The translations under genes and the position numbers were made by a program. Of a stretch of DNA of 64,000 bases, positions 41,820 through 54,661 are shown piece after piece (within the stretch, counting starts at the first letter, position 1; every line of letters starts with the position of its first letter). The stretch comes from Anisakis pegreffii (Eukaryota > Nematoda > Chromadorea > Rhabditida > Anisakidae). The notes under the pieces are model-generated. The model was not told the origin of the DNA and did not search any database. It was given only the letters and a program-made list of their open reading frames with translations. The stretch lies in the NCBI GenBank assembly GCA_035041965.1, contig JAPYMA010001143.1:45173-109172 (forward strand). The letters run 5' to 3'.

Positions 41820-44036
41820 GTTGGAGATTTCTTTTTCGGACAAGAAATTGCATTCATTCATTGTCATCAGGAAGTTTTAATCGCGCCGAAGTGTAAGTTT
41901 AATTCGGAATATCTTTCATGCTTGCACAGTTTTGAAGGTTTAGGTGATTCTGAAGGGTTTGATGCTTTGAATGTTATATGAAAAATTGAGAAGACCCCTA
42001 TACACGGGCAGCTACCCATATTAGCAAGTCTTCCGGAGACGATAGGTGCAAAATCCAGTTCTGAACAACTGTTTGTTTTGTGTAAAACCAAAAATGAAAA
42101 TATTGGTTCTTGAAAAAAATAGAATAGCATTGGTTGTATAGCTAATGCATGTGAATACCGTTCTATTGATCAGTTTTTCTTATTCACTTCATCTCTTTTA
42201 ACTCCACAGTTCAAATAAATTTCTCATTCTGTAGTATATACTATTTACTGAATACAAATGACCATTACGTTCAATCATACTACACGTCCATCGCTGGGCT
42301 TTCTCTTTGACCGTTGAGTTCCTCAGTATTGCAATCGGCAATGACTGCATGAGAAGCTATTGTCTATGACACGCTCATACACTTCGAACCGATTTAGATG
42401 AATTCTCATTCTTTTCGGACGTGTTGTATTCGCTCTTATCGCTATCACATGCGAATACGGTTCTATTGATGAGTTTTTCTCGTTCACATCGTCTCGTTTC
42501 ACTTGACAGTTAGAATCAATTTCTCATTCTGTAGTATATACTATTTACTGGATACGTTGACGATTGTTGACAACCGAAATCAACAATATAGCGATCGAAT
42601 TGATTTTCTCAACAACGTTCGACAGTCAAATGTACAATTATAGAGTTTGATAGAATGAGAATTTGACTTTAATTATTCAGTGACATGAATGAAAAATTAG
42701 CATAAGATAACACTTTTGGTGATAAGAGCTGTGAGAGCGATTGTAACAGCGCGGAAAAGAATGAAAACCCTGTTAAAACGGCATTTGAAAACAAATGGAT
42801 GTAATTTCAATGTTGCCATCAGCTAACCGCATTTACATATCCGAGATGAAGGACACCATCACAATGGCGTTCTATCATAACATGACAACTGCACTAAAAA
42901 CTATTTTCCCAGCCCCTCCATTACTCCTCAACACCTTCAAATTACCCAAAATGGGTAATTTCACAATGTACTAGAATCATAGTATTGACCGTTCATTAAG
43001 GACTGCATTTGCTCTAAATTTTATGGTCTTCCTACCATATCTTGCTATGCATTCGTCTAGTTAAACCATGAATTGTTTTTTCCAGCAGATTACTCAAATA
43101 CTCACTACACCATTTTCCACCTTTTTAATTGTTTTTTTGGTGTTCCTCCTTTGCACAGGAGATGACAGAGCCCCATTTTTATAATGCTCTTTGCTCATTT
43201 ATTTGAGCGAATTTTCAAACGTCATGGACTGCACTTATAGACTGATTGATAACCGTTTATATTATGCTGAGATTTTTTCTATTTAATGTTCCCGTTACAT
43301 GCAGAAATAATCTTATTTTTCCTAAAATATAACTGTTCATTAGCACCATTGTTACTTTTTGATTTATATTACTCCGAATTGGATTAACAAGAAAGAATGC
43401 AAATTGATGTTGTAAGTTTGCGATACCCAAGTGAATGACGACAAATATAGTTGTGGTCAATACTTGCAGAAGGTTTTTATCTCGAATCAGTTACTGCTGT
43501 GGATATACTCATGATAATGGCCGAATTGAGCATCATGAATTGTGATGTTCATGATTAAACCTGAACCTACAGGTGTTTTCAATGTGGCACTCTGCTCACT
43601 CACTGATTCCTAATGGTGAATCAGTTCAATAACGATACTTTAACAAGAAACATTTGTAATACGCAATAACAACGACGGAAAAACATAATTTCCATTGAAC
43701 TGTCTCAACCACGATCACATCATAATAAGAAGTCAGCACATAAGAACATGAAACAAGAAATGTGAATGTCAGATTCATCATCCTTCAATGAGTTTCTGGT
43801 GAGGTATCACCGTATCAGTGAATACAAATGTGATAATGATTGTGCATACAATGATGATAAAAGATAATGAGAGTACACAGTGAAACATTCATACCAAGTG
43901 ATGATAATGAGCAAGATTTTATTATTTCATCATGAAATAAATTGATAAAGTGATGTGGTTCGAGTCAAAATAGCACCTATTTGAGACGTAATCGTCTTCT
44001 GACAGTATCTGTGTTCACAATAATCACTGACAACGA
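41820..44036. other. Non-coding stretch after the FMO fragment
   Basis: I searched by eye for further FMO exons and found none. The frame of FMO exon 3 stays open for about 53 more codons to 41981 but no longer resembles the family. A tandem direct repeat lies at 42147-42555. Confidence 0.45.
42147..42555. repeat. Direct repeat of about 110 bases, spacing 299
   Basis: The segment from CATGTGAATACCGTTCTATT (42148) to AGTATATACTATTTACTG (about 42250) reappears at 42447-42551, with about 10-15% mismatches (CATGCGAATACGGTTCTATT ... AGTATATACTATTTACTG). The TCATTCTGTAGTATATACTA part is identical in both. No coding frame is shared. It may be a tandem duplication or element ends. Confidence 0.65.
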
Positions 44037-45365
44037 TCATATATAACACGAATCACCTGACTTTGTAGCAGCATCTGGGCACTTTCCATTGACTGTTGAT
44101 CCAACTGTAACAAATGTTTACTTTTGACCGTATTTGAAGCATTTTCAATATCATTGCTATTGTTTTTATTCGTACTGATAATGTTATTAGCATATTGCTA
44201 TTATTGTTGTCAATTGTAAGGTTCATTACTGTCAGTGAAACGAGTTCATCAGGGACTGTTGAATGAAACAAAATGAAATCTCAAACTCACTCCTCGATTT
44301 ACCAGCAACTTCACTCGACGATCCATCACCATTCCAATTTGGGAAGACAAGATAAAGCGGTGCATAGCCTCCACCATAATTACCCTGACCTCCGTAGCCG
44401 CTGCCACCGAAACCACCACTGGAACATCCGTATCCTCCATAACCACTACATCCACCAAATCCACCCCCAAGCCCACCGGACCCTCCAAATCCACCATACC
44501 CTCCCATTCCTCCGGTCATTCCCCCATAGCCACCGTAACCACCCATTCCCGAGTAACCTCCACCATAACCCCCACCGTAACCACCTAATCCGGTATAACC
44601 TCCACCGTAACCACCCAGTCCGGAATAACCTCCACCGTTACCACCCGTTCCTGAGTAACCTCCACCGTAACCACCTACTCCCCCTCCACCATATCCTCCC
44701 GATCCACCGTATCCCGTCCCACCGTAGCCATTCGAACATCCATAGCCAGTTATCGTGCAAATAACCCTATAGTAGTAAGCATTCGCTGCAATAAATATCG
44801 TCATTTCAGTATCATATTAATTTGAAAATACTTCTGCTCTAATAGTAAGCATAATAATTTGGTCCATATTTTGGAACAGTGATTTTAGATGACTGAGTAA
44901 TCATGGAGACCTTATAATAGTGCATTTGCGAATTCAACAATGAAAATTTTGGGTAATCATGGCATTAGAAGATTTCTTGTATCATGCACTCCAAAACCTT
45001 ATTCTTCCCATATTTATCTTTTGATCTCCAAAATTCAGTTATCTGTCATGTTTCCAGTTGGTGATCAAAGATTTTTTTGAAGAAATACGTGATCTCTAAT
45101 TTGCACCCCTCATCTCACAACTAGATGTAGTAAAATTGAGTCAAGTGTATCTGTTTCATTACAATCAAGCATTACAAATAAAAACCTCACTTCATCTGAT
45201 AATAACAACAAGAAGAGGTTGACTTTCAAAAAAAAGTTCCAAATATACGAAAAAATGTCAAGTGAGCAATGGTTGAATAAGACAATAAGAAAAAATCAAA
45301 AATACTGATTAATAAAAGCAACCTGCACATGAAAAGATTAGCAATAATGATACAATTGGCAACAT
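44037..45365 (-). CDS. Secreted glycine/tyrosine-rich protein, paralog 1
   Basis: Three exons, 45365-45323 (43 bases), 44785-44291 (495 bases) and 44104-44037 (68 bases), join in phase to 201 residues. Exon 1 is a compact signal peptide, MLPIVSLLLIFSCA. The mature part opens ANAYYYRVICTITGYGCSNG. It continues as about 110 residues of GGYGG/GGGYSG-type repeats and ends in a conserved block, PLYLVFPNW. The last exon gives IGSTVNGKCPDAAT and ends SCYI, with two cysteines. The paralog at 50799-51696 shares the exon sizes at both ends, the intron phases, the opening TC-x-GYGCSNG motif and the PNW block. Tandem GYG repeats are known in nematode glycine-rich cuticle or antimicrobial peptides; the role here is inferred. 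The long antisense frame in this region is a shadow of the glycine codons. Confidence 0.85.
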
Positions 45366-47428
45366 GATTTTCGACTGGCTGATCGGGCGAGTTTCTACGA
45401 AGCACCAATCAGGGGAGAGGTGATCACTGAAATGGATGAAACTATTGTTGATATGTTTGATAGAGCCAACGTTTGTTTGTTCTTTTGCTGGTTGAGTCTT
45501 TGCTCTGCGATAGTCTGCTTCTTGTGGTACCTCTTCATTCAAGATTATCGTATAGACAGTCTTACTGAAGAGACGAATACACTTGTGATCTGAATGATGT
45601 GAGGTGAAGTGCTTTGGTTTGTGCTGAATGAAAATAAATAAACAAATAATCGAGAATAAACGATGGATTAAAAAAGCTAACTCGATTGCTTCATTGAGAG
45701 ATCACATCTTCTCTTTGTTTGTGTTGCATTCAACAATCGTATTACTATATTGTTGCGTTTAATATTTGTTTTGGTTGTAATTCGTTTTTAGTGTAGTTGC
45801 TGGAACAACCTCATATCTAGTGTTCATTAGCAAAAAGATCAGTGGCAATAAGGACTGATGTTCTGAATCGTTGCTGATGATAATTACTGAAAAACTGGAT
45901 CATTGGTGATGGTAGTGACTGACAGACAGATTCGTTGATAACAATGTTTTTTTGATTCGAATGATAATGATCCATGTAATTCATAGGTCATTTCATGAAT
46001 CTGCTGATTGATATAAGACGACTAACGCAGATCAAAGCATTTAAAATGCGGTCATAAACCGAATAAGAAGGATAATTAATACGGGATATTGGTTGATATC
46101 TATCGAACAATGACTAAATCATTTATTCGGATCCTAATCCTTTGATTTTGCTTATCCGTATGCTCTTCACTCGAATAGATGCGTCGCCATCTAATCGGTT
46201 TTCACGATTCGTCTAATTTGATGCTTTCAGAATCCCGCAATCACAATATTCTTACACATGATTATCTCTTTAAATGACTCGTTGAATAATCAACCATTAC
46301 TACTGTACATACAAATGAAAGCAAAACCAAATAAAGTTTGCTTATAATTGTTTATTCAGTTCATCAATCCATCCATCGCTCACTCTACCCACCACTCTAA
46401 TGAATACAACCAATAAAATACTATGCAAAAATCAATCCTCTAACTCTTCTATCAAGCATCAATTCGAAAACGTTTTGCAAATATTTATTTTCCTCAATCA
46501 AGAACTAAAGTAAGGTAGATGGATATTGAAGAAGAGTCAATATTATTCAAATTATTTCATAGCATCGTTAGAGTATATCCTATAAATATTTTTATATACT
46601 TTGTTTACATATCCGTTTATCTTGCTCGTTTTTCACTGGCGTACACTCTCCTCAGCCAGTAACCAGTTCCACTGATATTACGCAATAATTATAAAAATAA
46701 CTATGCCATTGTATACATAATGACAATTATACGCTATTCAAACATGCACCATAACACATGCCCTGACTGTACTATTGATTCACTGTAATATTTGTTTATT
46801 TATTACTACTACTATTATTGCTATTAATATTATAATCATTATTATTACTGTTGATATTATTACTAATATTGATAATATTAACAATAATAGTGACATGAAT
46901 AATAACAATAATAGTGATAGTAACAACAATAGTATGCAATCATCATTCTCGGTCAGAAAAAAAGCGATTAATTTCTCGTATTCCCATGTAATCAAACCAG
47001 CGCAAAGTTGACTCCGATCATCTTGAAGTGTATTCACTACTGATACATTTGTTGATTCACGTGAATGAATTATCAAACAACCAACTGCTTCTTTCTTGAA
47101 AAATTATTCATTCAAAAGGAAAATTTATATTATTACAAAATATTTATAAAATTAAACTATTCATACAGAAATTTATATTTATTACGGTCTTTATATAATA
47201 CCGATATGAGGAATATGTGCTCTGCAGATTATCATTATCGTAATAATCAGGTAATTATAAAAATACTAATGAACATTGGTAATACCGACAGAAAAATGAT
47301 ACAATAATTCTAGTTATTGCATAATGATAATAATCAATATTAATCACTTAATCCCATAATAACGAAAATAATAATTTCTAGTCAAATCTAGTTAATAAAA
47401 ATAAAAATTGATCAGAGGTGTTCAATTG
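45366..47428. other. Intergenic, low-complexity ATT/AAT tract inside
   Basis: Trinucleotide-rich ATT/ATA/AAT sequence at about 46795-46940 gives artificial open frames rich in Ile or Asn on both strands. Otherwise no gene or element was seen. Confidence 0.45.
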
Positions 47429-49082
47429 TCATGCTGGTCGTCCATCACCAAGAACACCACCACCAAAAGTAGTAGCAGCCATCTGAAATCAAATATTACT
47501 ATTAACAATAATAGTAATAAATCATAATGAATACAATAATGATAATGATTATATTAACGATGATATTGATAATTATACAAACAACAATATTACTAGTGAT
47601 TTTAATAATGAATCAGTTACATAGCAACAACGTTAATGACAACAAAGAACGTAAGCATTCAGATAAAAGCGTACATCCGGAACGGGGTATCCAAGGCACG
47701 TTGCCTCCTCCACCACTGGGAGGAATTACAGGGACGGGTGGTGATGAATAGCAATAACCTGACATGCATGAGTAACCACTTGGACACAAACCATTCACAC
47801 AAGGACCAATTGCTGCAGTTGAACTCAAATTCATTCAGATTAACTTGATGGAATGCTCATATTCGACTGACAAGATGAAATCGCCATGTATCATTACAAA
47901 TACAGGTAGAGCTCAAAATCTGTAGATCTTTCATTGATACGGTGTATTTTTGTGATAGAGAAGAATCTCTTCTTTCGTGATAGAGAAGAATCTGATTGTC
48001 AAGAAATTTTGGGATTGGTGATAATGTCCTCGCATACGGATGACTCGAAGATGGTATTTTTTGCGTTAATTCAACGATATCTGATGGTATAACAGGAATT
48101 TTTATTCACTGACTGATGTGTTCAAATCGCTCTCGTGACTATTGTATGCTAAAAGCGTTTTCTTGCATTGTTTTTCTCAACTTTGCTTCTCTTCTGCGCT
48201 AAAGACCTATCGAAGCTCTCATTCTTTGCATGTGCTCTCTGCTAACGTTCGTTCGACTATTGATCATCGAAAGTATTGAAATGATCATCAAATTTATTTC
48301 ATATGATCAGGAATCAATGATACACAAATTCTTTAGTTAAAAAATTTTTTTGGCTTCCTCATAAAAAGATCACATCACCAATCACTAGCCAGAGCTAATA
48401 TCGACACAACAGAGCTGGATCTGGTGCTGAAGCCAGAATTTTAAAAACGCAAAGCCGGAGCCGAAATTTCAAAAATGCGGGGCTGAAGCTGAAGTTTTGT
48501 AAAATCTGGAGCCGGAACAGCAGCTGACTGTTTTTTTCTCAAATTCGGCGTCACTGTACATAATGGAGTTGAATCATGATACCATTTAACCATATATTCA
48601 AGAACTGTTAATTTACTGACAGCTCAGAATTTCATCTAATTGATCAAGATGATGTTAATATGCTTGATTTTACGAATTGACTACAGTGATAGCTTAAAGA
48701 TCCAATTTCTCAGATCTTCAAACAAGCACAAACAACTCACCTCCACCGAATCCCTGTGAGACTGTCGCAGAGAATCTACCTGAAATATCAGCTTATCAGC
48801 ACTGACTCATTTCAACTGATAAAGTCGATCAGTCACTTAACTGCCTAATCTGCACTAATATTGATTCAGCTGAAGGACAACTCTATCTTTTTGCTACATA
48901 GCATCAATAGAGGAACGCTTAGTTATCAATTAGTTTTGACTATCCGAATCACTTCCGTGCGCATATTATCATATCAAAGAAGGTTGAGATGTTAAATCAG
49001 AAATTAAGTTAAACCAAAATATTACAACAAAATTCTAACCAATCAGAAAAATTGCCACAAGAAGTACGATTTTTGGACGCAT
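47429..49082 (-). CDS. Secreted CC-type cysteine peptide
   Basis: The first three exons are well supported: 49082-49040 (43 bases, signal peptide MRPKIVLLVAIFLI), 48779-48741 (39 bases, RFSATVSQGFGG) and an exon from 47812 encoding AIGPCVNGLCPSGYSC and then MSGYCYSSPPVPVIPPSGG. GPCVNGLCPxGYxC...GYCY matches the cysteine spacing of nematode CC-domain peptides. Its GPxVNGLCPxG core is shared with the last exon of the neighbouring glycine-rich genes. A candidate final exon, 47482-47429 after TTTCAG, encodes MAATTFGGGVLGDGRPA and a stop if joined in phase 0 (for example to the donor CCT|GTAATT). Joining from GGAT|GTACGC would give a different, cysteine-containing tail. The 3' part is therefore uncertain. 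Confidence 0.65.
48090..48290 (+). repeat. Dispersed repeat, copy 2
   Basis: This begins near TTTATTCACTGACTGATGTG, continues TTCAAATCGCTCTCGTGACT, and ends GTTCGACTATTGATCATC. It matches the minus strand of 15570-15745 with scattered mismatches and one insertion of about 20 bases. It lies in the third-exon-side intron of the CC peptide gene, so both known copies sit in introns. Confidence 0.6.
48380..48545. repeat. Degenerate GGAGCC/GAAGC minisatellite
   Basis: Irregular repeats built from CGGAGCCGAAATTTC-type and GCTGAAGCTGAAGTT-type units are concentrated near 48440-48535 and are noticeably more GC-rich than the surroundings. No coding frame is supported. Confidence 0.5.
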
Positions 49083-50264
<1,182 letters not shown>

Positions 50265-50698
50265 CCGCTTAACTCAATTAAACAGATTTCTGCGATCAAG
50301 ATCAAAGAACCAGGTTTTTTTCATTTACTTTAGTATGCTCAGCACATTATTTTCAAATAACTTTTCTTGAGCATAAATATATCATAACAAATCTGATGAA
50401 GTTGCGTAGAAAGCAGTGAATATAATCTGAAAATGAGGTGAACTCGTCGTAATATTAATGACAATCATAACATAACATCAATGATAAAATTAGTTATAAT
50501 ACAACTCTCAGAGCAATAAAAATGGTAAAAGTACGATTACATTAGCATTGTTGTTAATATTTTTTTGCCGAAAGCAAATAGTAATATCCGGATTGAATTC
50601 TTGAGATAGCAATTATGTTTATCTGAAACTTTTCTTAGATATGCTCTCGAAGACAAAACAAAATTTTATTGACATTTACAAAACGCACGCATAAAATG

Positions 50699-50707
50699 TC
50701 TATATAA
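50699..50707 (+). promoter_or_regulatory. Possible TATA box of paralog 2
   Basis: TCTATATAATC lies about 92-100 bases before the start codon of the 50799 gene. The spacing is plausible for a TATA box with a short leader, but AT-rich DNA produces such matches often. Confidence 0.25.
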
Positions 50708-50798
50708 TCAGACTTTATCGTCAAGATATCAACATTAGAAAGGCGCATCTCATACCTCATTCACACCTTTCCGTTTACCTTTACATAATCGTAGAATT

Positions 50799-51696
50799 AT
50801 GTACAGCCTGATAGCGCTTCTTCTGATCACTTCATCTACAGGTTAGCAAATGTCTTCGCATTTGTCACTTTCTATTCTTGCTTAACAACAGTCAGTATTT
50901 ACTTAGGAACAGATTTTAATGATTTGTTTCGGTTTCATTCTCCAATGATTTGAGCACTTTTTGAAAATTGATTTGAGTGCTGATCATTTTGCTGAGTTCA
51001 TTGAAGGTCAGATACGCTCGACTCTGTCTGTCATTCATTCATGATAACCAACAGGGATTACTGGTGAAAATGAGGTAATCGTAATCTAAGGTAGTGATGC
51101 TGTTATTGCGCAATATTGTGGTAAATATTATATCCTTACATAAAATTTCAGCAAACGCATTTTTCTATTCGTACACTTGCACATTTTATGGATACGGATG
51201 CTCTAATGGTGGAGGTTTTGGAGAGGGATTCGGGGGTTACGGTGGATTCGGAGGTTACGGTGGATTCGGAGGTTATGGTGGATTCGGAGGTTATGGTGGA
51301 TCCGGAGGTTATGGTGGAGGCTACCCACCTATATATTTCATATTCCCGAATTGGGGTGGCAACAACAATGTCCCAGTTATAGGAGGTGGAAAAACGCTAA
51401 GTAAGTTGGATGGTTTTATTTCGTGAACGATATGAAGATAAAGTTGAATGGCATGAAATAAACTTATTCGAATGTTTTTGTGCTTTTTCAAATTGCAATG
51501 TTCATTCTCTGATGAATTTTCCATAAGAATTCTCTAGTCAAATGGATATTGTTTAAAAGATTCCTTCATGCTGATGAATGTTTTTGTTGTTTGATGAAAA
51601 TATTTGAAACAAAAAAGAGGATTTTCAGTTGGACCAACGGTGAACGGATTATGCCCAGACGGTTCCACTACTATAAGTGGCCAATGCTATTTATGA
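50799..51696 (+). CDS. Secreted glycine/tyrosine-rich protein, paralog 2
   Basis: Three exons, 50799-50841 (43 bases), 51152-51400 (249 bases) and 51629-51696 (68 bases), join in phase to 119 residues. Exon 1 encodes the signal peptide MYSLIALLLITSST. Exon 2 opens ANAFFYSYTCTFYGYGCSNG and then has about five FGGYGG units from an 18-base DNA repeat (51226-51320). It ends PPIYFIFPNW and a short GGGK linker. Exon 3 is IGPTVNGLCPDGSTTISGQC and ends YL. The exon lengths at both ends, the phases and the conserved blocks match the minus-strand paralog at 45365-44037. The repeat region is only about a third as long here. The two genes are in opposite orientation with the CC peptide gene between them. 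A secreted structural or defence role is inferred. Confidence 0.85.
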
Positions 51697-54661
51697 TGAA
51701 GCCGGATGGAATTTTGTTGTGGATGAATAATGAGTGCTTTGCGGTTGATCTTGATGATCAGTTCGAAGATTATATAATCATATCACCTTATCGGATGTTC
51801 TTCTTGATGAAATAATAAGCTTTTCCTTTATTATCGCATCATCTGAATGCCATCATTTGTATTTATCATATGATTAACATCAATGATCGATGATGTTTGT
51901 ATATGATGAATCCGTTATCAGCAAACAGCGATATCTTTGCATGAACTTGTTGAAGTGAGATGAATTCTCAGATTTACGTTTCATATTTTGTTGCATTGTT
52001 TTTAACGTGGATTGATTGTCAGTATCATTAAGAAGATTTGATAAAGTTGTATTGTTTTTTGTTAAAACATCGTTATTGAACTGATTCACTATTAGGAATC
52101 GATAAATAAGGAGAGTGCCATGTTTGAAACAACTGCACGTTCGGCTTTAATCGTGGACATCATATCATATGATAACGTCAAATCTGAGCAGATCCTGAAC
52201 TATCATGAATATACCTAAATGAGTGAAATTCCCATAATTAAGAGTTTTTTGTTCGTGAATATCTGACTCCAGGATACAATTGATTTTCAGTACACTTTCT
52301 ATCGAACAACTGCAGTTGGAGAGCACATGCACTGAACGAGAATTGCAATTTTTTATTGAACAGATGAGGAACAAGACTCGAAAGAGAAGGAAAAAAAACG
52401 GTTTTAGCAAAAAGCATGAATGAGAGTGATTATGACACATGATTAGGAAATGAAAATTCACGTAAGAGTATTCGATATCATCAAAACGATACGACAAGAA
52501 CTACCTTCAAGCTGTCCGTACGCACAGATATTATCACCAACTGCATAATTTTTTGATGGTACCAGGTAGAAAAGACACTCATCTATCAGAAAAGTATATG
52601 ACCTGTCGGGGAAAAATTTATGGTCTCAGAGATCGACCTTCATTTCTATAGGAATAATTTATGGCAGACCTTTAGACGCCAAGATATATGGTAAAAATTA
52701 GATTTATTCATCAAGCACATATACACCACACATATGTGCTAACAGGTAACTAGGAAGTATTACTCACCAAAGAACAATCCATGGTTTTAGAGATTTAAAA
52801 ACTCCTTTAAGTTAGTACATTTGATCAAGTGATAATAATATGCATGACCCAGTTGAATTCAGTATAAATTTACACTAAGTTCAGCATACCCAATATTCGA
52901 ATAAGTATCAGTTTAACAACTCAAAAAATAACTCACGATCAGCAACAAAAAGCATATGCTCTAATCTCACCTACACGAATATTAGCTGCCAAATGTTTGT
53001 AATAACAGCTGTTGAATGGCGTTCATTCTCTATCGGCTAGCTTGAACTTAACGTTAATCTTTTCGGTTATTCGCAGTTTCGCTGTTTTTCATCGGATCAT
53101 TCGAATTCTCCCGTCCACTCATATCGTTTACATTGATTGTTTTATCAGTGAATATGCTCAGAATACTTTTGTCTGCGTTGAACATCATTCAATTTTGAAT
53201 ATTATTTGTTTGAACTGAATGGCTAATCGTGAATAAAATTTACATAATTTCCTGCTGCATCATTTCGTCTTGTTTCGCTTTGCATTCAACTTATTCTCCG
53301 ATTAAAATTACATCTAACTGTGAATACTAAAAGCGTTTAATACATTTTGTACGTTACCAATCATTGTGATATTTTTCATTGCACTATTTCTCGTTGATTA
53401 ATATATTGTTAAGTTGTGAATATCTTCAGTTACTTCATATGATATAATATATTTCAACAGTTTATTCAAATTCCTTGTGTGAACAACTGACAAAATACAA
53501 GTCTGCTCTACAATAATGCTCTTCAGATGGCTGAAGTTATCGAACATATTCTCAGCTATTACCAGCTCGGGAGAGCTTGATAATCACAAGTCGTTCGTGA
53601 TATAGGATAAGCTCAAAAGTGAAGGACTCCGGTTTATTTTCCATCCTTTCAAATCATCATGTGTTCGTTTACACCGCTTCTGTCCCCTGGGAATCTCAAC
53701 TCTCCAGAAAGTATGTGGAATTTCCAAGGACTTCAGAGACATGCATCAGAAACATCATTCATTCACACATACTTTTTCCCAATTGTTAGATAAACGCATG
53801 AATTTTCATATTAGGCGAACAATTCGCCACAAGTAAAGCTTTTCGTAGATGGAGACGCCAATCACATGATCGACACGCGGCGAAATCGAGTTGTTTTTGT
53901 TTACGATCTTATCTGTGTATTGATTCGACGGTGGTAATCTTGATGGCGAGGTGCAGAGGAGAATGATCATGGAACGTGGTTCCTACTGCCGATAAGATCT
54001 TTCATGATATTTCAGTAACCGCTTTGCTTCAGTGGAGTCAACAACATTTTTTTGGTGATAACATGCTGGTATCATCACTGATTAATTGTTGTTGCATTGA
54101 TGACAATAGTATTAGTACTACTAAACCGTTGGAATGCTAACAATGTTAAGCCAACGCTTATTTTAATTTCGCAGTTCGGTAGTTTGTCGGAAATTGTTCA
54201 GACACGCTTTTCACCTGTGTACTATTATCATCACCATCATAACATGCCCACATATATGTACATTTCATATCAATACCAATGAACACGGCATTTCGCGTGC
54301 TCTCCATTGCTTTCAGTTCGTGTCTTTCGACGTCATGCCGCCAGCGTCCAACGCATCGTTGCCCATTTGTCGTTTAAATTTATCAAAAAATCAAATTCAT
54401 TGTTGAATTCATCATTCGATTTTCCATTGATTGCGTTACACATCCGTATTCCATCATCAGACTCGTTTTATTGTAGTTGTCATTCGTTTATTGGTTTGAC
54501 TGTTCGATTATGCAAAAATTATATTATTATCGTGTTTTTTCGAAGTTCTTATTATTAGATCTTACCAATTACCAGTGACGTTACCGTTGTGATCTAATTA
54601 GGATAATGCGAATGAAGCATGTTTTCAGGTATATACCAGTAAGGGTGAACAAGCAAAAACG
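51697..54661. other. Intergenic stretch, nothing recognised
   Basis: No exon is supported between the glycine-rich gene and atlastin. Open frames of up to 110 codons lack family similarity and splice partners. Confidence 0.45.

Noticed and set aside
44273..44764. 163-codon plus-strand frame rich in His/Asn/Arg
   Set aside because: It is the antisense shadow of the glycine-codon repeats of the minus-strand gene.
46775..47076. Ile-rich and Leu-rich frames that mimic membrane proteins
   Set aside because: They come from an ATT/AAT trinucleotide tract and occur on both strands.
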